64,000 nucleotides of DNA from Miscanthus floridulus (Eukaryota > Streptophyta > Magnoliopsida > Poales > Poaceae), in the NCBI RefSeq assembly GCF_019320115.1, contig NC_089588.1, positions 118,062,803 to 118,126,802 on the forward strand. Reading direction: 5' to 3'. Every line of letters starts with the position of its first letter. The first letter of the stretch is position 1. Positions 23,301-34,475 of the stretch are shown here, one piece after another. The notes beneath the pieces were generated by a model that was not told the origin of the DNA, did no database searches, and saw only the letters and a list, made by a program, of their open reading frames with translations. The position numbers and the translations under genes were made by a program.

Positions 23301-24396
23301 CGTATGTCAGCTCATTCTTCTCTCTGTTGGGCCTGAACGCACCACTAGCAGTAGCTCTTTGAGCATAAAACAATCTTTCTGCTGCTTCTTGCAGTCTTGC
23401 GCCATAAACGCACTTCCCTGTCTCCTGGTCTAGTGTTCCCCCATGAGCGAAAAACCAATTCTTTGCATGTTCTCCCCACTCGAGTGATTCTGGTCTGATA
23501 CCCTTGGCAAGAAGGTCTGCTTCCATTTTGTTCCACTTCTTAATGGCAGTCGGGTAGCCACCTGATCCCAAGGTATGGTGGTATGTCTTCTGTTGGGCAT
23601 TACGTTGGTTCTTTATCACCCGACTCACACCCTCTTCTGAAGTCTTGTACTGTACAAACTCATCCCAATAGGGCCTCTGCTTTGAGATCGGGCCTGGGAC
23701 AGTAAAATCTGGTGCTATGTTCTTCTTGACATACGTCGTGTATAGGTGTTTCTTCCAAGTCTGAAACTGGGTGGCCATCTTCTTCATTGCCCAATCCCTA
23801 ACTCGCTCCTTCAATTCATCACCATCTATTATATCATCATAATCATCTGTTTGGAGCGTGAAATGTACCAAGACATCATTCCAAATTAACGCCTTGTCAC
23901 GATCGGAGACAAAACTGATATGAGGAGCATTGGTCTTCTTCTTCCATTCACGGGTACTAATCGGGAGCCGGTCCCGTACAAGGTAACCACAGTGGTGCAC
24001 AAATTTCATTTTATTCGGCCCCCCCGGTTCTCCTGTATCCACATTGAACTCCGAGATGATGAAGCGACCCTCCAATGGCTTTTTGGGACCTCGAACATTT
24101 TTACTCTTCGTTGTAGTTGTTGATGTCGATCCAGAGGGCTACAAAACATAAACATTATTTTTAATGTCATGAGCACACATAAGACATATGATAATATATA
24201 TATATAGCTAATAATAAAAAATATATACTTGGCCAATATGTTGTTGCTCATTTTGTTCAAGAGCTAAGTACTGACTCCCGTCATCTACATCCTCTTGCAC
24301 GTTATTTTTAGCACCATCATCGCCGGCAACTTGAGTGCCAGTGTTGATCAAATTCATCATCAACTCCTCCTCATCCATATTTCTCGGGTCGGCCAT
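20379..24396 (-). CDS. Transposase_24-like protein spliced to a Ulp1 cysteine peptidase
   Basis: Eight exons fit one reading: 24229-24396 (MADPRNMDEEELMM), 22628-24138, 21470-22534, 21197-21379, 20989-21099, 20829-20900, 20639-20737 and 20379-20522. Exon 2 resembles the plant Ptta/En/Spm accessory domain (Transposase_24): KWNKMEADL, GGTLDQETGKCVYG, and a coiled-coil-like REAQEREKNLEARMQ. Exon 3 has repeated RRSPTP proline-rich motifs and basic stretches, then LRGDDVMYVDFAEFHQL, where the Ulp1 part begins. Catalytic residues are visible: His in NNHWILMDI, Asp in LIIYDSM, Gln and Cys in RQEQGNNYCGYYVC. The gene ends GEFYFDPTLPLKPS then stop. Exon 20829-20900 lacks one base relative to the expected phase, so this copy is probably null. 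Known roles are subterminal DNA binding (TnpA-type) and SUMO-type deconjugation (Ulp1); their combination here is read from splice phase. Two adjacent genes remain possible. Confidence 0.75.
20829..20900 (-). other. Frame-breaking one-base loss in the Ulp1 exon
   Basis: The exon is 72 nt, but phase on both sides needs a length of 3n+1, as in the 70-nt counterpart in element L. The break lies near the TGCAAAAGCC run, after which the reading hits TGA. The other exons keep phase. Confidence 0.65.
22295..22435 (-). repeat. In-gene tandem repeat coding for RRSPTP motifs
   Basis: GTTGGAGACCTCCTTGGAGG recurs four times at about 45-bp spacing, giving a proline/arginine-rich linker (PPRRSPTPLPT) between the accessory domain and the peptidase. 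It is a likely site of length variation. Confidence 0.85.
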
Positions 24397-25626
24397 CTAG
24401 CTTCAAAAAACAAAACCAATATATAGTACGTCAAATCTTTGCTTATTACATGCGTAAAATCTACAAACAATATGCATTATTAAATCTTGCCCCTCGATCA
24501 CGGACGCAATTCGCCACACTAGGACGAACTATGTCGGTACTAGGGCGAATTAGGGCACGAGAAAGGGCGGTGTGACAAGAGTGGCGGTGCTCCACTCCGC
24601 CGTATATATGTCTGTACACATGGGTGAACGAGGGCGGCGGTGCTCCGCCGTATACATAGAAACGCATGGACGAAATGCATATGAATACAAATGACGTATA
24701 TATACGTGTCGGCGCGGTGGCCGGTGTGCTGACGACGATGACGTGAGGCGGGCCGGCGTGCTGACGACGACGACGACGTGAGGCGGGCCGGGGCGGTGTC
24801 GGTGCGTGATGTTGTGATCCTATGTACCATGTGATCAACCATGTAGTCATTCATCATATGAGAAAATTCTATGTTAATAATATAAGTATAAGTCATTATG
24901 AAATGTAAGTATATGTGTCTTATTGCTCATATAACCATTACTATTTCCGAAATGATAAGAATTTATTTTCTTCTTCTACAGGCGATCTCTGATGCTATGA
25001 TATAAAGTTTGAAGATAGTCTTCCCGGAAAAAAATATGTAATGCTCATATTACTTTAGCAACATTAATATATTATATCTGTATATTCAAAGTTCACAAAT
25101 GAAGAAACATGTGATATTTTTGATAAACTAAAAAACGCTTAGTTTATAAACTGGATATCAAAATTGAGTTCCTATTTGACCATTATATATCCTACAACAA
25201 ATCCTTCAAAAAAAAAGACCCTACATGAATATATTTGGATAAAATTTCGTTAACAAACATTGATCTATGAAGATAGAAAAAATTCTTCTATTGAAACTGC
25301 ATCTTGAAATAATGGCATATCATATAGTGATGAATATATGGCGGTTGATGGGCTGGATCATTAGCGGATGGTTCGTAGCGTTGTTTCCAAATAATATATA
25401 GCGTGTTTATTATACAAGCCATGGATTTACATCGATCTAATTAATTTCTAAAGTAATTTCATTGGTGATCCTTAATTATACTTGTCATTTAGAGTTCCAA
25501 ATATTCAAAACTTGCCTTAAGATATGTTTTTATTTAAAATCATTTAGAGTTCCAAATATTCATTTTTAGTTTCTAGATTTTGTGATTCAAAATTTGGAAT
25601 TTTCAATCGACCTCGACCGTTGACAC
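24397..25626 (-). other. Leader/intron DNA of the Transposase_24-Ulp1 gene
   Basis: No coding stretch was recognised. 24480-24810 is GC-rich with a duplicated CGTGAGGCGGGCCGG segment; 24880-25620 is AT-rich. The distance from the TATA box to the first coding exon is about 1.6 kb, so a leader intron is likely. Confidence 0.4.
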
Positions 25627-26000
25627 ATGGCTTACACCAAAGTTGTAGTTTTCGACGTGATCTATAACTCGGCAGTGGAGGGCTCGGACGAATGTACAAA
25701 GAGATCGACGAATATATCACCTCGAAGCTCGGCAGTGTACGTACTGGAGGGCCTCGGGCCGGCGCGGTGGGGCAACGCGCGGTGGAGGGCCTCGGGCGCG
25801 GAGGAGGGCGCGGTGGAGGGCCACGGGCAAGCGCGGAGGAGGGGACACGGGCGCGCGCGGTGGAGGCCGCACGAGGAAGAAGACGGCGGCGCCGGTGTCA
25901 CGGAAGGCGAACGGACGCGGCGCGAGGAAGAAGAGGGCGGCGGTGTTCGACGAGGAAGAAGACGAGCAGATCGATCTGCCAGGCGCTGGAGGTTATATAG
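25627..26000 (-). promoter_or_regulatory. TATA box and GC-rich leader of the Transposase_24-Ulp1 gene
   Basis: On the minus strand CTATATAACC (25991-26000) is a clear TATA box. It lies just inside the central palindromes and is followed by CTTCTTCCTCG-rich, GC-rich leader DNA. The open frames in it are compositional. Confidence 0.5.
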
Positions 26001-26004
26001 CAGA

Positions 26005-26262
26005 GGAGAATTACTCCCGGTGCCAGCCACCAACCGGGAGTAAAAACCCTTTACTCCCGGTGCGTATTACCAACCGGGAGTAAAGGTGCCTTTACTCCCG
26101 GTGCGTGTTACCAACCGGGAGTAAAGGTATACCTTTACTCCCGGTTGGTAACACGCACCGGGAGTAAAGGCTTTTTTTTTGGCGGGCCACGAAACTGCAG
26201 CCCACCTTTACTCCCGGGTGGGCTTCCCACCCGGGAGTAAAGGTGGCCTGCAGTTTCGTTTC
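26005..26262. promoter_or_regulatory. Central palindrome block of element R
   Basis: CCTTTACTCCCGGTTGGT and ACCAACCGGGAGTAAAGG recur in both orientations. They are one base different from the ACTAAAGG form at the element ends. The block is between TNP2 and the downstream gene, so the accessory protein could bind here as well as at the ends. Confidence 0.55.
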
Positions 26263-26722
26263 CCGCCTGTTTTAAGCAATAGTCTTGTTAAATACAATAG
26301 AAATGCAATAGTTTTTATTAAATACATAGTAAATTAAATAAAAGGCATAAAATTATTTTGTTAAAAATATGAATTTTATTTTTGTTTATTGCACATAGGA
26401 AAAATCGATAACCTAACTTTTTTTATTTTTTGTTAGAATTATAAAACATAATGTAACTAATATTTATTATTTCGTTAATGCAAAAATGTAGTGTTTAATT
26501 AAAATTATTAAAATTATTGGTTTTGGATAGGAAATTTGTTTTCACATCATTTTAACGTTAATATTTTAATTTTTCATCACTCAGTATCCTAATTTACCTT
26601 TTTGAGAGAGAAATCCCACCAAATCAAACATTGATTTAATTTGAAACATGACATAATAAACATCTGAATTCACAATTATTACATAATATCTCAAACACAC
26701 ACTATATTAAATCACTATATCA
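26263..26722. other. AT-rich 3' flank of the TNP2 gene
   Basis: No gene. It aligns by eye with 8880-9170 in element L, which marks it as a conserved part of the family, probably the transposase 3' UTR. Confidence 0.5.
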
Positions 26723-29700
26723 TCAAGTGGGCACAGCAGTGAACTTCTTCTTTACGTATGTCCCTTGGTTATGATCGCTTCGTAACCATGGAGTGTCCTC
26801 ATCATTTACCAAGATGCTAGGGTCTTTGTTCACTTTGAAGGGCGGAATTCGGTCATCCTTTTCATATTCTTCTGACATGTCCGACTTGTCCTCAATTCCC
26901 ACGATGACTCTTTTCCCTGAAAGAACTATGTGGCGCTTTGGCTCTTTGGTTGAGTCATTATCGTTTTTCCCTCTTTTTGGTTTGGTAGACATATCATTGA
27001 CATAGAACACCTGATTCACATCCTTGGCAAGGACGAATGGTTCGTCTTTGTACCCAATATTACTAAGGTCTACTGTTGTCATTCCATACTCGTTGTCTAC
27101 TGTTACTCCGCCTCCGGTCACCTTGACCCATTGGCACTTGAACAATGGGATCTTCAAAGTAGGTGCATATTCTAGTTCCCATATTTCATCTATGCGTCCA
27201 TAATATGTCTGCTTATTCCCATTCGGGTCTGTGGCATCTATGCGGACACCACTGTTTTGGTTGGTACTCCTTTTATCTTGGGCTACTGTGTAGAATATGT
27301 TCCCATTTATCTCGTACCCTTTGTATGTGACGATATGCCATGATGGTTGCATAGCCAATAAATACAGTTGCTCATGGATGCTCTCATCACCTTGACATTT
27401 TTTTCGCAACCAACCGCCGAAAGTTTCCATGTGCTTATGCGTAATCCAAGCTTCAGTCTTCCCTGGAAACTCGGATCGTAAGAGATCCTTGTGTGTCTCA
27501 ATATACGGATCTACCAAAGAGGAGTTCTGTAGAACTGTGTAGTGCGCTTTATTGAAATAATCATCATCCGTACCAATATATGTTTTCCTCCCTAGTGTCC
27601 CCTTTCCGCTTAGTCTCCCCTCATGTCTCAATTCAGGAACACCAATCGAGTCAAGGTCGGGAATAAAGTCAACACAGAACTCAATGACCTCTTCTATTCC
27701 ATAGCCCTTGGCGATGCTTCCTTCTGGGCGAGCACGGTTGTGAACATATTTCTTTAGGACTCCCATGAATCTCTCTAAGGGGAACATGTTGTGTAGGAAC
27801 ACAGGACCGAGAGTGAAAATCTCCTTGACTAGGTGAACTAGGAGGTGTGTCATAATATCAAAGAAGGAAGGAGGGAACACTAACTCAAAGCTGACGAGAC
27901 ATTGAACCACATCATTCTGTAGTTTAGCTAGATCAGTTGGATCAATTGCCTTCTGAGAAATTGCATTGAGGAATGCACATAGCTTTACGGTGGCTAGACG
28001 TACATTTGGAGGTAGAATTCCTCTTAATGCAACTGGAAGTAATTGCGTCATGAGAACGTGACAGTCATGGGACTTTAAGTTACAGAATTTCTTCTCTGTC
28101 ACATGGGATGGTACCTTGATGTTGTTTAAGCATTCAAACATGATTTCCTTCTCCTCTTTGCTTAGAGTGTAGCTAGCAGGACGTAAGTAATGGCGTCCAT
28201 CATCTGTCTTCTCTGGATGCAGGTTGTCTCTTTCTCTCAAACAACGCAGGTCCTGTCGTGCTTCAAATGTGTCCTTAGGCTTTCCATACACACCCATAAA
28301 GCCTAGCAGGTTCACACAAAGATTCTTCGTCAGGTGCATCACGTCGATCGAGCTACGGACCTCCAGGACTTGCTAATAGGGTAGGTCCCAAAATATGGAC
28401 TTTTTCTTCCACATGGGTGCGTGACCGTTAGCGTCTTTCGGAATAGGTTGGCTTCCATGTCCTTTTCCAAAGACGACTTTCACATCATTGACCATATCGA
28501 GTACATCCTCACCGGTTCGGTTGCGAGGCTTGGTCAGGTGGTCTGCTTTCCCTTTAAAATGCTTACCTTTCTTTCTTACGGGGTGATTTGCAGGAAGAAA
28601 TCGACGATGGCCAAGGTACACGACCTTTCGACATTTTTTCAAGAATACACCTCTAATATCACCGAAGCAGTGTGTGCATGCATTATATCCCTTGTTTGAC
28701 TGTCCTGAAAGATTACTTAGAGCAGGCCAATCATTGATTGTTACGAACAACAATGCTCGCAGATCAAAGTGTTCCTGTTTGTACTCATCCCACACACGTA
28801 CACCTTCTTTATTCCACAAAATGAGAAGTTCATCAATAAGTGGTCTCAGGTACACATCGATGTCATTGCCAGGTTGCTTCGGGCCTTGGATGAGCACAGG
28901 CATCATAATGAACTTCCGCTTCATGCATAACCAAGGAGGAATGTTGTAGATACTTAGAGTAACAGGCCAAGTGCTATGACTACTGTTCTGCTCTCCAAAA
29001 GGATTGATACCATCTGTACTTAAAGCAAACCTTAAGTTTCTTGCGTCATTTGCAAACTCCGGGAATTCTCTATCGATTGCTCTCCACTGGGACCCATCAG
29101 CAGGGTGTCTCAACATATTGTCTACCTTACGGTCTTCTTTGTGCCATCGTAACAATTTTGCATGTTCTTTGTTTCTGAACAGACGTTTCAAGCGTGGTAT
29201 TATAGGAGCATACCACATAACCTTGGCAGGGATTTTCTTACGTGGACGTTCGCCCTCAACATCACCAGGGTCATCTCGCCTGATCTTATACCGCGACGCA
29301 TGGCATACCGGGCATGCATCCAATTTCTCGTACTCTTTGCCACGGTATAGGATGCAGTCATTAGGACATGCATGTATCTTCTCTATTTCTAGCCCCATAG
29401 GACAGACAACTTGTTTTGCTTCGTAGGTAGTGGCGGGCAATTCATTGTACTTCGGAAGCATCTTCTTTTGGATTTTTAGTAACTCTCCAAATCCCTTGTC
29501 AGATACACCATTCTTTGCCTTCCATTGCAGCAATTCTAGTGTGGTTCCCAACTTTTTCTGCCCTGCATCACAAGTTGGGTACAACAATTTCTTGTGATCT
29601 TCTAGCATCCGCTCGAACTTGATCTTCTTCTTTTCACTTTCACATTCTCTTTGTGCATCACGAATGACCTGACAAAGATCATCAGCCGGCTCATCTTCTG

Positions 29701-30043
29701 CGGCTACCTCTTCTTCAGCTTCTCCCATTGCAGTATCATTGAAGCACGCACCATCAGGAATAATATCATTGTCGTCCCATTGTTCTTCTTCATCTTCTTC
29801 CATTACAACACCGGTTTCTCCGTGCTTTGTCCAACAAATATAGTTTGGCATGAAACCCGACTTGAACAAGTGTGAATGAAGAGTCCTTGAGCAAGGATAT
29901 TCCACCGTATTCTTACATATGGCACATGGGCAGCACATGAAACCGTCGCGTTTGTTTGTCTCGGCCGCACGTAATAAAGAATGCACGCCGTCAATGAACT
30001 CTTGTGAGCGGCGATCAGCATTATACATCCAATGACGGCTCAT
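26723..30043 (-). pseudogene. TNP2-like CACTA transposase with one in-frame stop
   Basis: A single reading of 1107 codons starts at 30043 (MSRHWMYNADRRSQ) right after a CAG acceptor-like site and ends in KKFTAVPT then stop. Domains are Transpos_assoc (about residues 1-75, with CCPCAICKN), Transposase_21 (about 330-555, with LSTDGINPFG at 341-350 and TINDWPALSNLSGQ near 435), DUF4218 (about 665-780) and DUF4216 (about 945-1020). The only visible lesion is TAG at 28373-28375 (codon 557). It stands where the L copy has Trp in LPYWQVLEV, and both halves remain open in the same frame. In CACTA elements this protein recognises the termini and catalyses cut-and-paste movement. No introns are visible. 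Translation would give a 556-residue N-terminal product lacking DUF4218 and DUF4216. Confidence 0.93.
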
Positions 30044-30131
30044 CTGCATTACATGACATAAATATCATATTAAAATCTAGATCATAATTAATTATTTATA
30101 CAACATGCGTGCCACCACAAAAGATACAAAT

Positions 30132-30667
30132 TTATGAAAGCATCGCTACAATGTAGACAATCCCAACTACCACTAAAAGAACTAAAGCTAAAATACATTT
30201 CAGGAGCACAAGGATTTCGCGACCAATCTCAACTAAAACAGACAGATCCCCCGATTGTGCAACATCTTTGGGCTTCTTTGGCTGGATCACTGCCTCATTA
30301 GCCGCCGTATCTGCCTGTTGTGCAAGATATTTTTGCACGAGTTCAACATACTCTTCCTCCCAGTAGAAGCCTGAACATCGTCCACTGCCATCCCACTGAA
30401 ATTAAAACAAAAAACTAGAACTTTAATCACAACCATCATGAAAATAGGTATAAACTAACCATAATCATTAAATACGATAAAATAACTCACATTGCGATCC
30501 GGACACTTGTAGAAGATACGATCCTTGTTGGGACCCTCCTTCTTCACTCGGTACTCCATCACAATCTTCATCTCATCACGACACTTGCCGCATGGAATGA
30601 GAGGAAGGCCCGGCCTAAGTCGCTTTGGAAACCCATGAGAGGCCGAGGACCCGGAAGCAGTTGCCAT
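30132..30667 (-). CDS. GRF zinc-finger / transmembrane small protein
   Basis: Exon 1 is 30491-30667 (MATASGSSASHGFPKRLRPG) and exon 2 is 30132-30395, with donor AAT|GTGAGT and acceptor TTTCAG|TGGGAT. The protein is about 146 residues. A GRF-type finger is complete: PCGKCRDEM, then IFYKCPDRN, then GRCSGFYWEEEY. The C terminus has one strong hydrophobic helix (CILALVLLVVVGIVYIVAML), so it is probably a tail-anchored membrane protein. It precedes the TNP2 gene by about 90 bp on the same strand, as in element L. GRF fingers occur in nucleic-acid enzymes such as topoisomerase 3-alpha and APE2; what this transposon protein does is unknown. The exon structure is conserved between the two copies, which supports a real gene. 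Confidence 0.8.
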
Positions 30668-30911
30668 CTACTCTCTATACTCATTTTTTAATACACTATA
30701 AATTTCTTCTTTTGTAAACAAATAAAATTAACAAACTATAAAATTATCTAGATCTCTAAACAATGATATTTTTAATGGTCATTGTGTTCTCGTCTTTTAC
30801 TGCGGCAGGTAAGTAATTCATATGATATTTCCGCAAATTAACAGAAGAATGGGAATGTACACACATAACAGACTACTACGACGATATCGGGACGTGTGAA
30901 TAAATAACCAT

Positions 30912-31140
30912 CCGTACTAGTTGACCTTGCTTACGTGATCATCTCGGCGAGCATTTCTCCACCGGACAGCACCGTACTTGGTCAAGGAAGAGCTCCGATT
31001 CTATGAGGAAGGGAACACGGTCTCCCACGACCGTTGTCGCTCTCCCTCGTAGAATCAAAGCTCCTCCTTGATGTCCGTTACCGCTCGACAGAGAACATGC
31101 TTGCCGAGCTGAACACGGTCCGCAAGTTCAACTAGTACGG
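30912..31140. repeat. 229-bp foldback unit, copy nearest the GRF gene in element R
   Basis: Same unit as at 269-497, in reverse orientation and exactly the same length. It lies about 245 bp upstream of the GRF gene start. Confidence 0.85.
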
Positions 31141-31253
31141 ATTTTCTATAATTTTCTAACTATTTTCTAAGTTTTTATTTATATATACTATGTTTAGGTA
31201 CGGTGATTGACAGACTACTACGACGATATCGGGACATGTGAATAAATAACCAT

Positions 31254-31482
31254 CCGTACTAGTTGACCTTGCTTACGTGATCAGCTCGGCGAGGATTTCT
31301 CCACCGGACGGCACCGTACTTGGTCAAGGAAGAGCTCCGATTCTACGAGGAAGGGAACACGGTCTTCCACGACCGTTATCGCTCTCCCTCGTAGAATCAA
31401 AGCTCCTCCTTGACGTCCGTTACCGCTCGGCAGAGAACATCCTCGCCGACCTGAACACGGTCCGCAAGTTCAACTAGTAAGG
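31254..31482. repeat. 229-bp foldback unit, second copy in element R
   Basis: Again exactly 229 bp; spaced 342 bp from the previous copy, against about 480 bp in element L. The unit length is fixed while the spacer varies. Confidence 0.85.
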
Positions 31483-31834
31483 ATTTGCTATAATTTTCTA
31501 ACTATTTTCTAACTTTATATTTATATATACTTTAACCTTCTTTCATGTAAATATGCAAGCTTAAAGTGATTTTGAGCTCAAATTGCTTACAAATGAAAAA
31601 AAACCACAATAAAGAACCATAAATATATATAGTGAATAAAATGGCATAAGAAAATGGTAAAAAATGAGAGTATGAGATTGGTAACCTTTACAACTGAAGA
31701 ATCGACGGAGGAATCGAAGAATGGATGGAGGAACAAAGGAGGGAGGGAGGAAGCAAGAACACTACTGCAGTGAGCTTCAAAATGTGCTGAGCTCGGGCTC
31801 GGGGAGGAAGGAGGAGACGGCCGATTTATAAAGG

Positions 31835-32162
31835 GAGAACATTTAGTCCCGGTTGATAGATCCAACCGGGACTAAAGGTAACTTTCCAACCCCGGGCGCA
31901 GCCACGGCCCGGGAGTAGACCTTTACTCCCGGTTGGAGCCACCAACCGGGAGTAAAAGTATACCTTTAGTTCCGGTTGGTGGCTCCAACCGGGACTAAAG
32001 GTCCCTGCCACCTCTGTCTGGCGCAGTAGCCGTTGGGCAGGGGCCTTTAGTCCCGGTTGGAGCCACCAACCGGGAGTAAAGGTATTTCTAGTCCCGGGGG
32101 CAAAAAATTCCGGGACTAGAGCCCATTTTGGCCGAGGATCAAATATCTGTTCTCTACTAGTG
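31835..32162. repeat. Right terminal palindrome block and TIR of element R
   Basis: Alternating TTTAGTCCCGGTTGG and CCAACCGGGACTAAAGG motifs lead to GTTCTCTACTAGTG at 32162. ACA follows as the target duplication. Confidence 0.85.
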
Positions 32163-32344
32163 ACAGAGGAGACAAGGGAGAGTGAGGCTGAGAGAATGCT
32201 CCGGTCGAGACTTGAGAGACAAGGGACGGAGTGTTAGGAATTGTTTATTTATTTTTTATTCTTTTACGTGGTGATTTGCTTTCTGTATTAATTTAATTTC
32301 TTAAGGGCTAAGAGCATGTTAAGACTCTGATTAAACTTACATGT

Positions 32345-32515
32345 ACTATTGTTCCCCCTTGTTTTTCCTACACTCATCCAAACACTCTTTTCAATAAAAT
32401 TCCTATGTTCTTCGTTCATCTGTTTTCTAAGTGCATTCCTATCCTATTCCAGTGTTTCTCCTATTCCTCCGTTTTTTTTCCAATCCTACATTCCAAAGGA
32501 GCCCTGCTGAAGGGG
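32345..32515. mobile_element. MITE-like AT-rich fragment
   Basis: It ends in CAATCCTACATTCCAAAGGAGC, resembling the CCTTTGG...GGATT terminus of the MITE fragment at 14430. The left boundary is uncertain. Confidence 0.3.
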
Positions 32516-32699
32516 ACGTGGTTTCTGATCTTCTGTCAGGTTCAAGATATCTATCGGTGGAGAGTGACAGACCAATCTGGATTTAGATCAAAAGACCTGA
32601 ACCCTGCAACCTTAGCACCACGTCTCCTCTAGTTATCAACCATATCATATTGACAAGTTGTGTATCTTCAATGACACAACAAATTGTATTTTCTATTGT

Positions 32700-32722
32700 A
32701 ACACACGGGCACGTTTGCTAGT
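32700..32722 (+). mobile_element. Helitron-type 3' end, fragment
   Basis: ACACGGGCACGTTTGCTAGT has the CACGGGCA...CTAGT form of plant Helitron 3' termini. Only the end is seen. Confidence 0.35.
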
Positions 32723-33189
32723 AATATTAAAGAGACCGTGACTAACACCATGAATGCAGAAACTAACTCTATATCTATACCTATATAACAATTATTATTT
32801 TATCTTTTATATATATATATATATACCAAGCCACCTCTAACTAATCCGGAAAGTACTAATCCTACTGTCCTACGCGTAACAGCCCGTGAAAAAAAATAAC
32901 TATTTTAGAACTCCGACAGATCGGATAAAAAAATTGCTTCTGAATCCAACAAAAATCGGACGCAATAGAGACCGGGAAGAAAAGAAACTCGAGTTCAGGT
33001 ACAGTACGTTTACGTTTGGAAGATACAACAGAAACAAAGAAGGAAAAAGAAATAGGCGTAAGAACTCCAAATCAAGTAAAAAACGAACTGCAAATCGAAT
33101 CGAGAAAGAGATTCGCTATTTTTTACAACCAGAAATCACCACCTCGACTTACAACCCCATATATAACCAAAATCAAACACAGATTGATT

Positions 33190-33790
33190 TAAATCAGACG
33201 CCAATGAGCAAAATCGCCGGAGAGCGTGCACGACGACTAATGGCCATGACGCGGGATGGGGAGAGGGTGGCGTGGGCGAGGCAGGACGATGATGCCACGG
33301 CGACGCGGGACGGGAAGACGACGACAGCTCGAGCGAGGCCGGCGTAGATGAGGCTGGTGGCCTGGCGCGGAGGTGCGGAAAGGCGCTGAGGCACGACAGC
33401 AGCGTCGGGCGGGGAGAGGCGGCGCTTCCAGCACGGAACGGCGTCCTCGCGGCCGGCTCGCTCGCCCCAGGACGGCGTCCCTGCTGCCGGCGCGCTCGCT
33501 AGGCGCGCTCGACACCGAGGCCAGCGTCCTAAACTCCCTGTGGCTCACGGCGCTCCCGCGGCCGGCACGCTCGCAGCCGTCGAGCCTGCTGAGGGATCGT
33601 CTAGTCGTCAGCAAGGGCACCGAGCTTCTGGCTGGGCACTGCGTCGCCAAACACCCGAGCCGCCACGAACAAGACAACGTTTCACTTGTGCTTCGGCGAG
33701 GGGTACTTGACGGCGCCGCCGCTGCAATGAGAAAAGGCAGGAGAAGCTAGAAACAGAAAGTGAGCTAGGGTTCCATTGGAGGAGCGCTGA
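33190..33790. other. GC-rich gene-like insert, family not recognised
   Basis: It is a sharp GC-rich island in AT-rich surroundings. Several overlapping frames are open on both strands. GTGAGCTAGGGTTCC at about 33760 resembles leader DNA. I cannot assign exons. Confidence 0.3.
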
Positions 33791-34371
33791 TAGCCAGTTT
33801 TGTCCGGTGCGGGCACAATCTGAACCGTCCAATCAAATCGGACTATCTGCAGCCCAACTGGTCAGTTAGGCCCAGGGCCATTAGAGTGGATTGGTCTTGG
33901 GCTATAGGACTAGGACGTTCCTTTACTCATGATGAGTTGGCCTGGTTCGTTCTAATAAAGTTTAATTGGCTACAGTTTGCCATATTGTTCTACCACTTCG
34001 AGTAAGACCAAGATATTACTATGGTTCATTGCAAAAAAAACATCTAAGTCAGTCTGGATTTTTCTTTTAAAACTCAGATTTTGGTTTATACTTATTGGTT
34101 TAGGAATGTATAGATTTTAGACATTTGGTACAACGTACAGGCGTACTTGCTACATTACTGAAGATAGAAGTTTTTTTTCTTATGTCGCTTATATAAGCCT
34201 TCCTACAAATGTCAAACTAAATTCTTTTGTTTTAAAAAGGTACAACATGATTTTCTAACAATTATGTAGAGACCATAAGACTAATATAGACATGTAGTTG
34301 CAATACTTTAAATGGGAGTTATGTTATCGTAACACACACTGACACTAAGATCAGTTATGAAAAACAATCAG

Positions 34372-34475
34372 CCTGTTCGGGAGGCCGTAAACGATCGTGG
34401 ATTATTTACTGTTGGCTGGTTTGGTGTGAGAGAAAAACACTATTCCTAGCTGGAAATTTACGATCGTTTAAAATA
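34372..34475. mobile_element. hAT-type miniature element fragment
   Basis: CAGCCTGTTCGGGAGGCCGT followed by AAACGATCGTGGATTATTTACT is a common miniature element in panicoid grasses. The inverted AATTTACGATCGTTTA marks its other side, where the terminal part is missing. Confidence 0.55.

Larger units (their letters stand above)
19784..32162 (-). mobile_element. Complete 12.4-kb CACTA element R, minus-oriented
   Basis: The termini are CACTGGTAGAGAAC (19784) and, reversed, CACTAGTAGAGAAC (ending 32162). Both are flanked by the same triplet ACA (19781-19783 and 32163-32165), the 3-bp target duplication expected of CACTA elements. In transcription order it carries a terminal palindrome block, two 229-bp foldback units, a GRF-finger/membrane gene, a TNP2 transposase, a central palindrome block with a TATA box, a Transposase_24-Ulp1 gene, and the other terminal block. 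Each long gene has just one obvious disabling lesion, so it looks young compared with element L. Confidence 0.92.

Noticed and set aside
25627..26043. 138- and 123-codon frames on opposite strands rich in Arg, Gly and Pro
   Set aside because: GC-rich leader DNA behind the TATA box; the frames overlap on both strands and enter the palindromes.
32886..33347. 153-codon plus-strand frame, basic and asparagine-rich
   Set aside because: It crosses an abrupt composition change, has no recognisable domain, and is consistent with a chance frame in purine-rich DNA.
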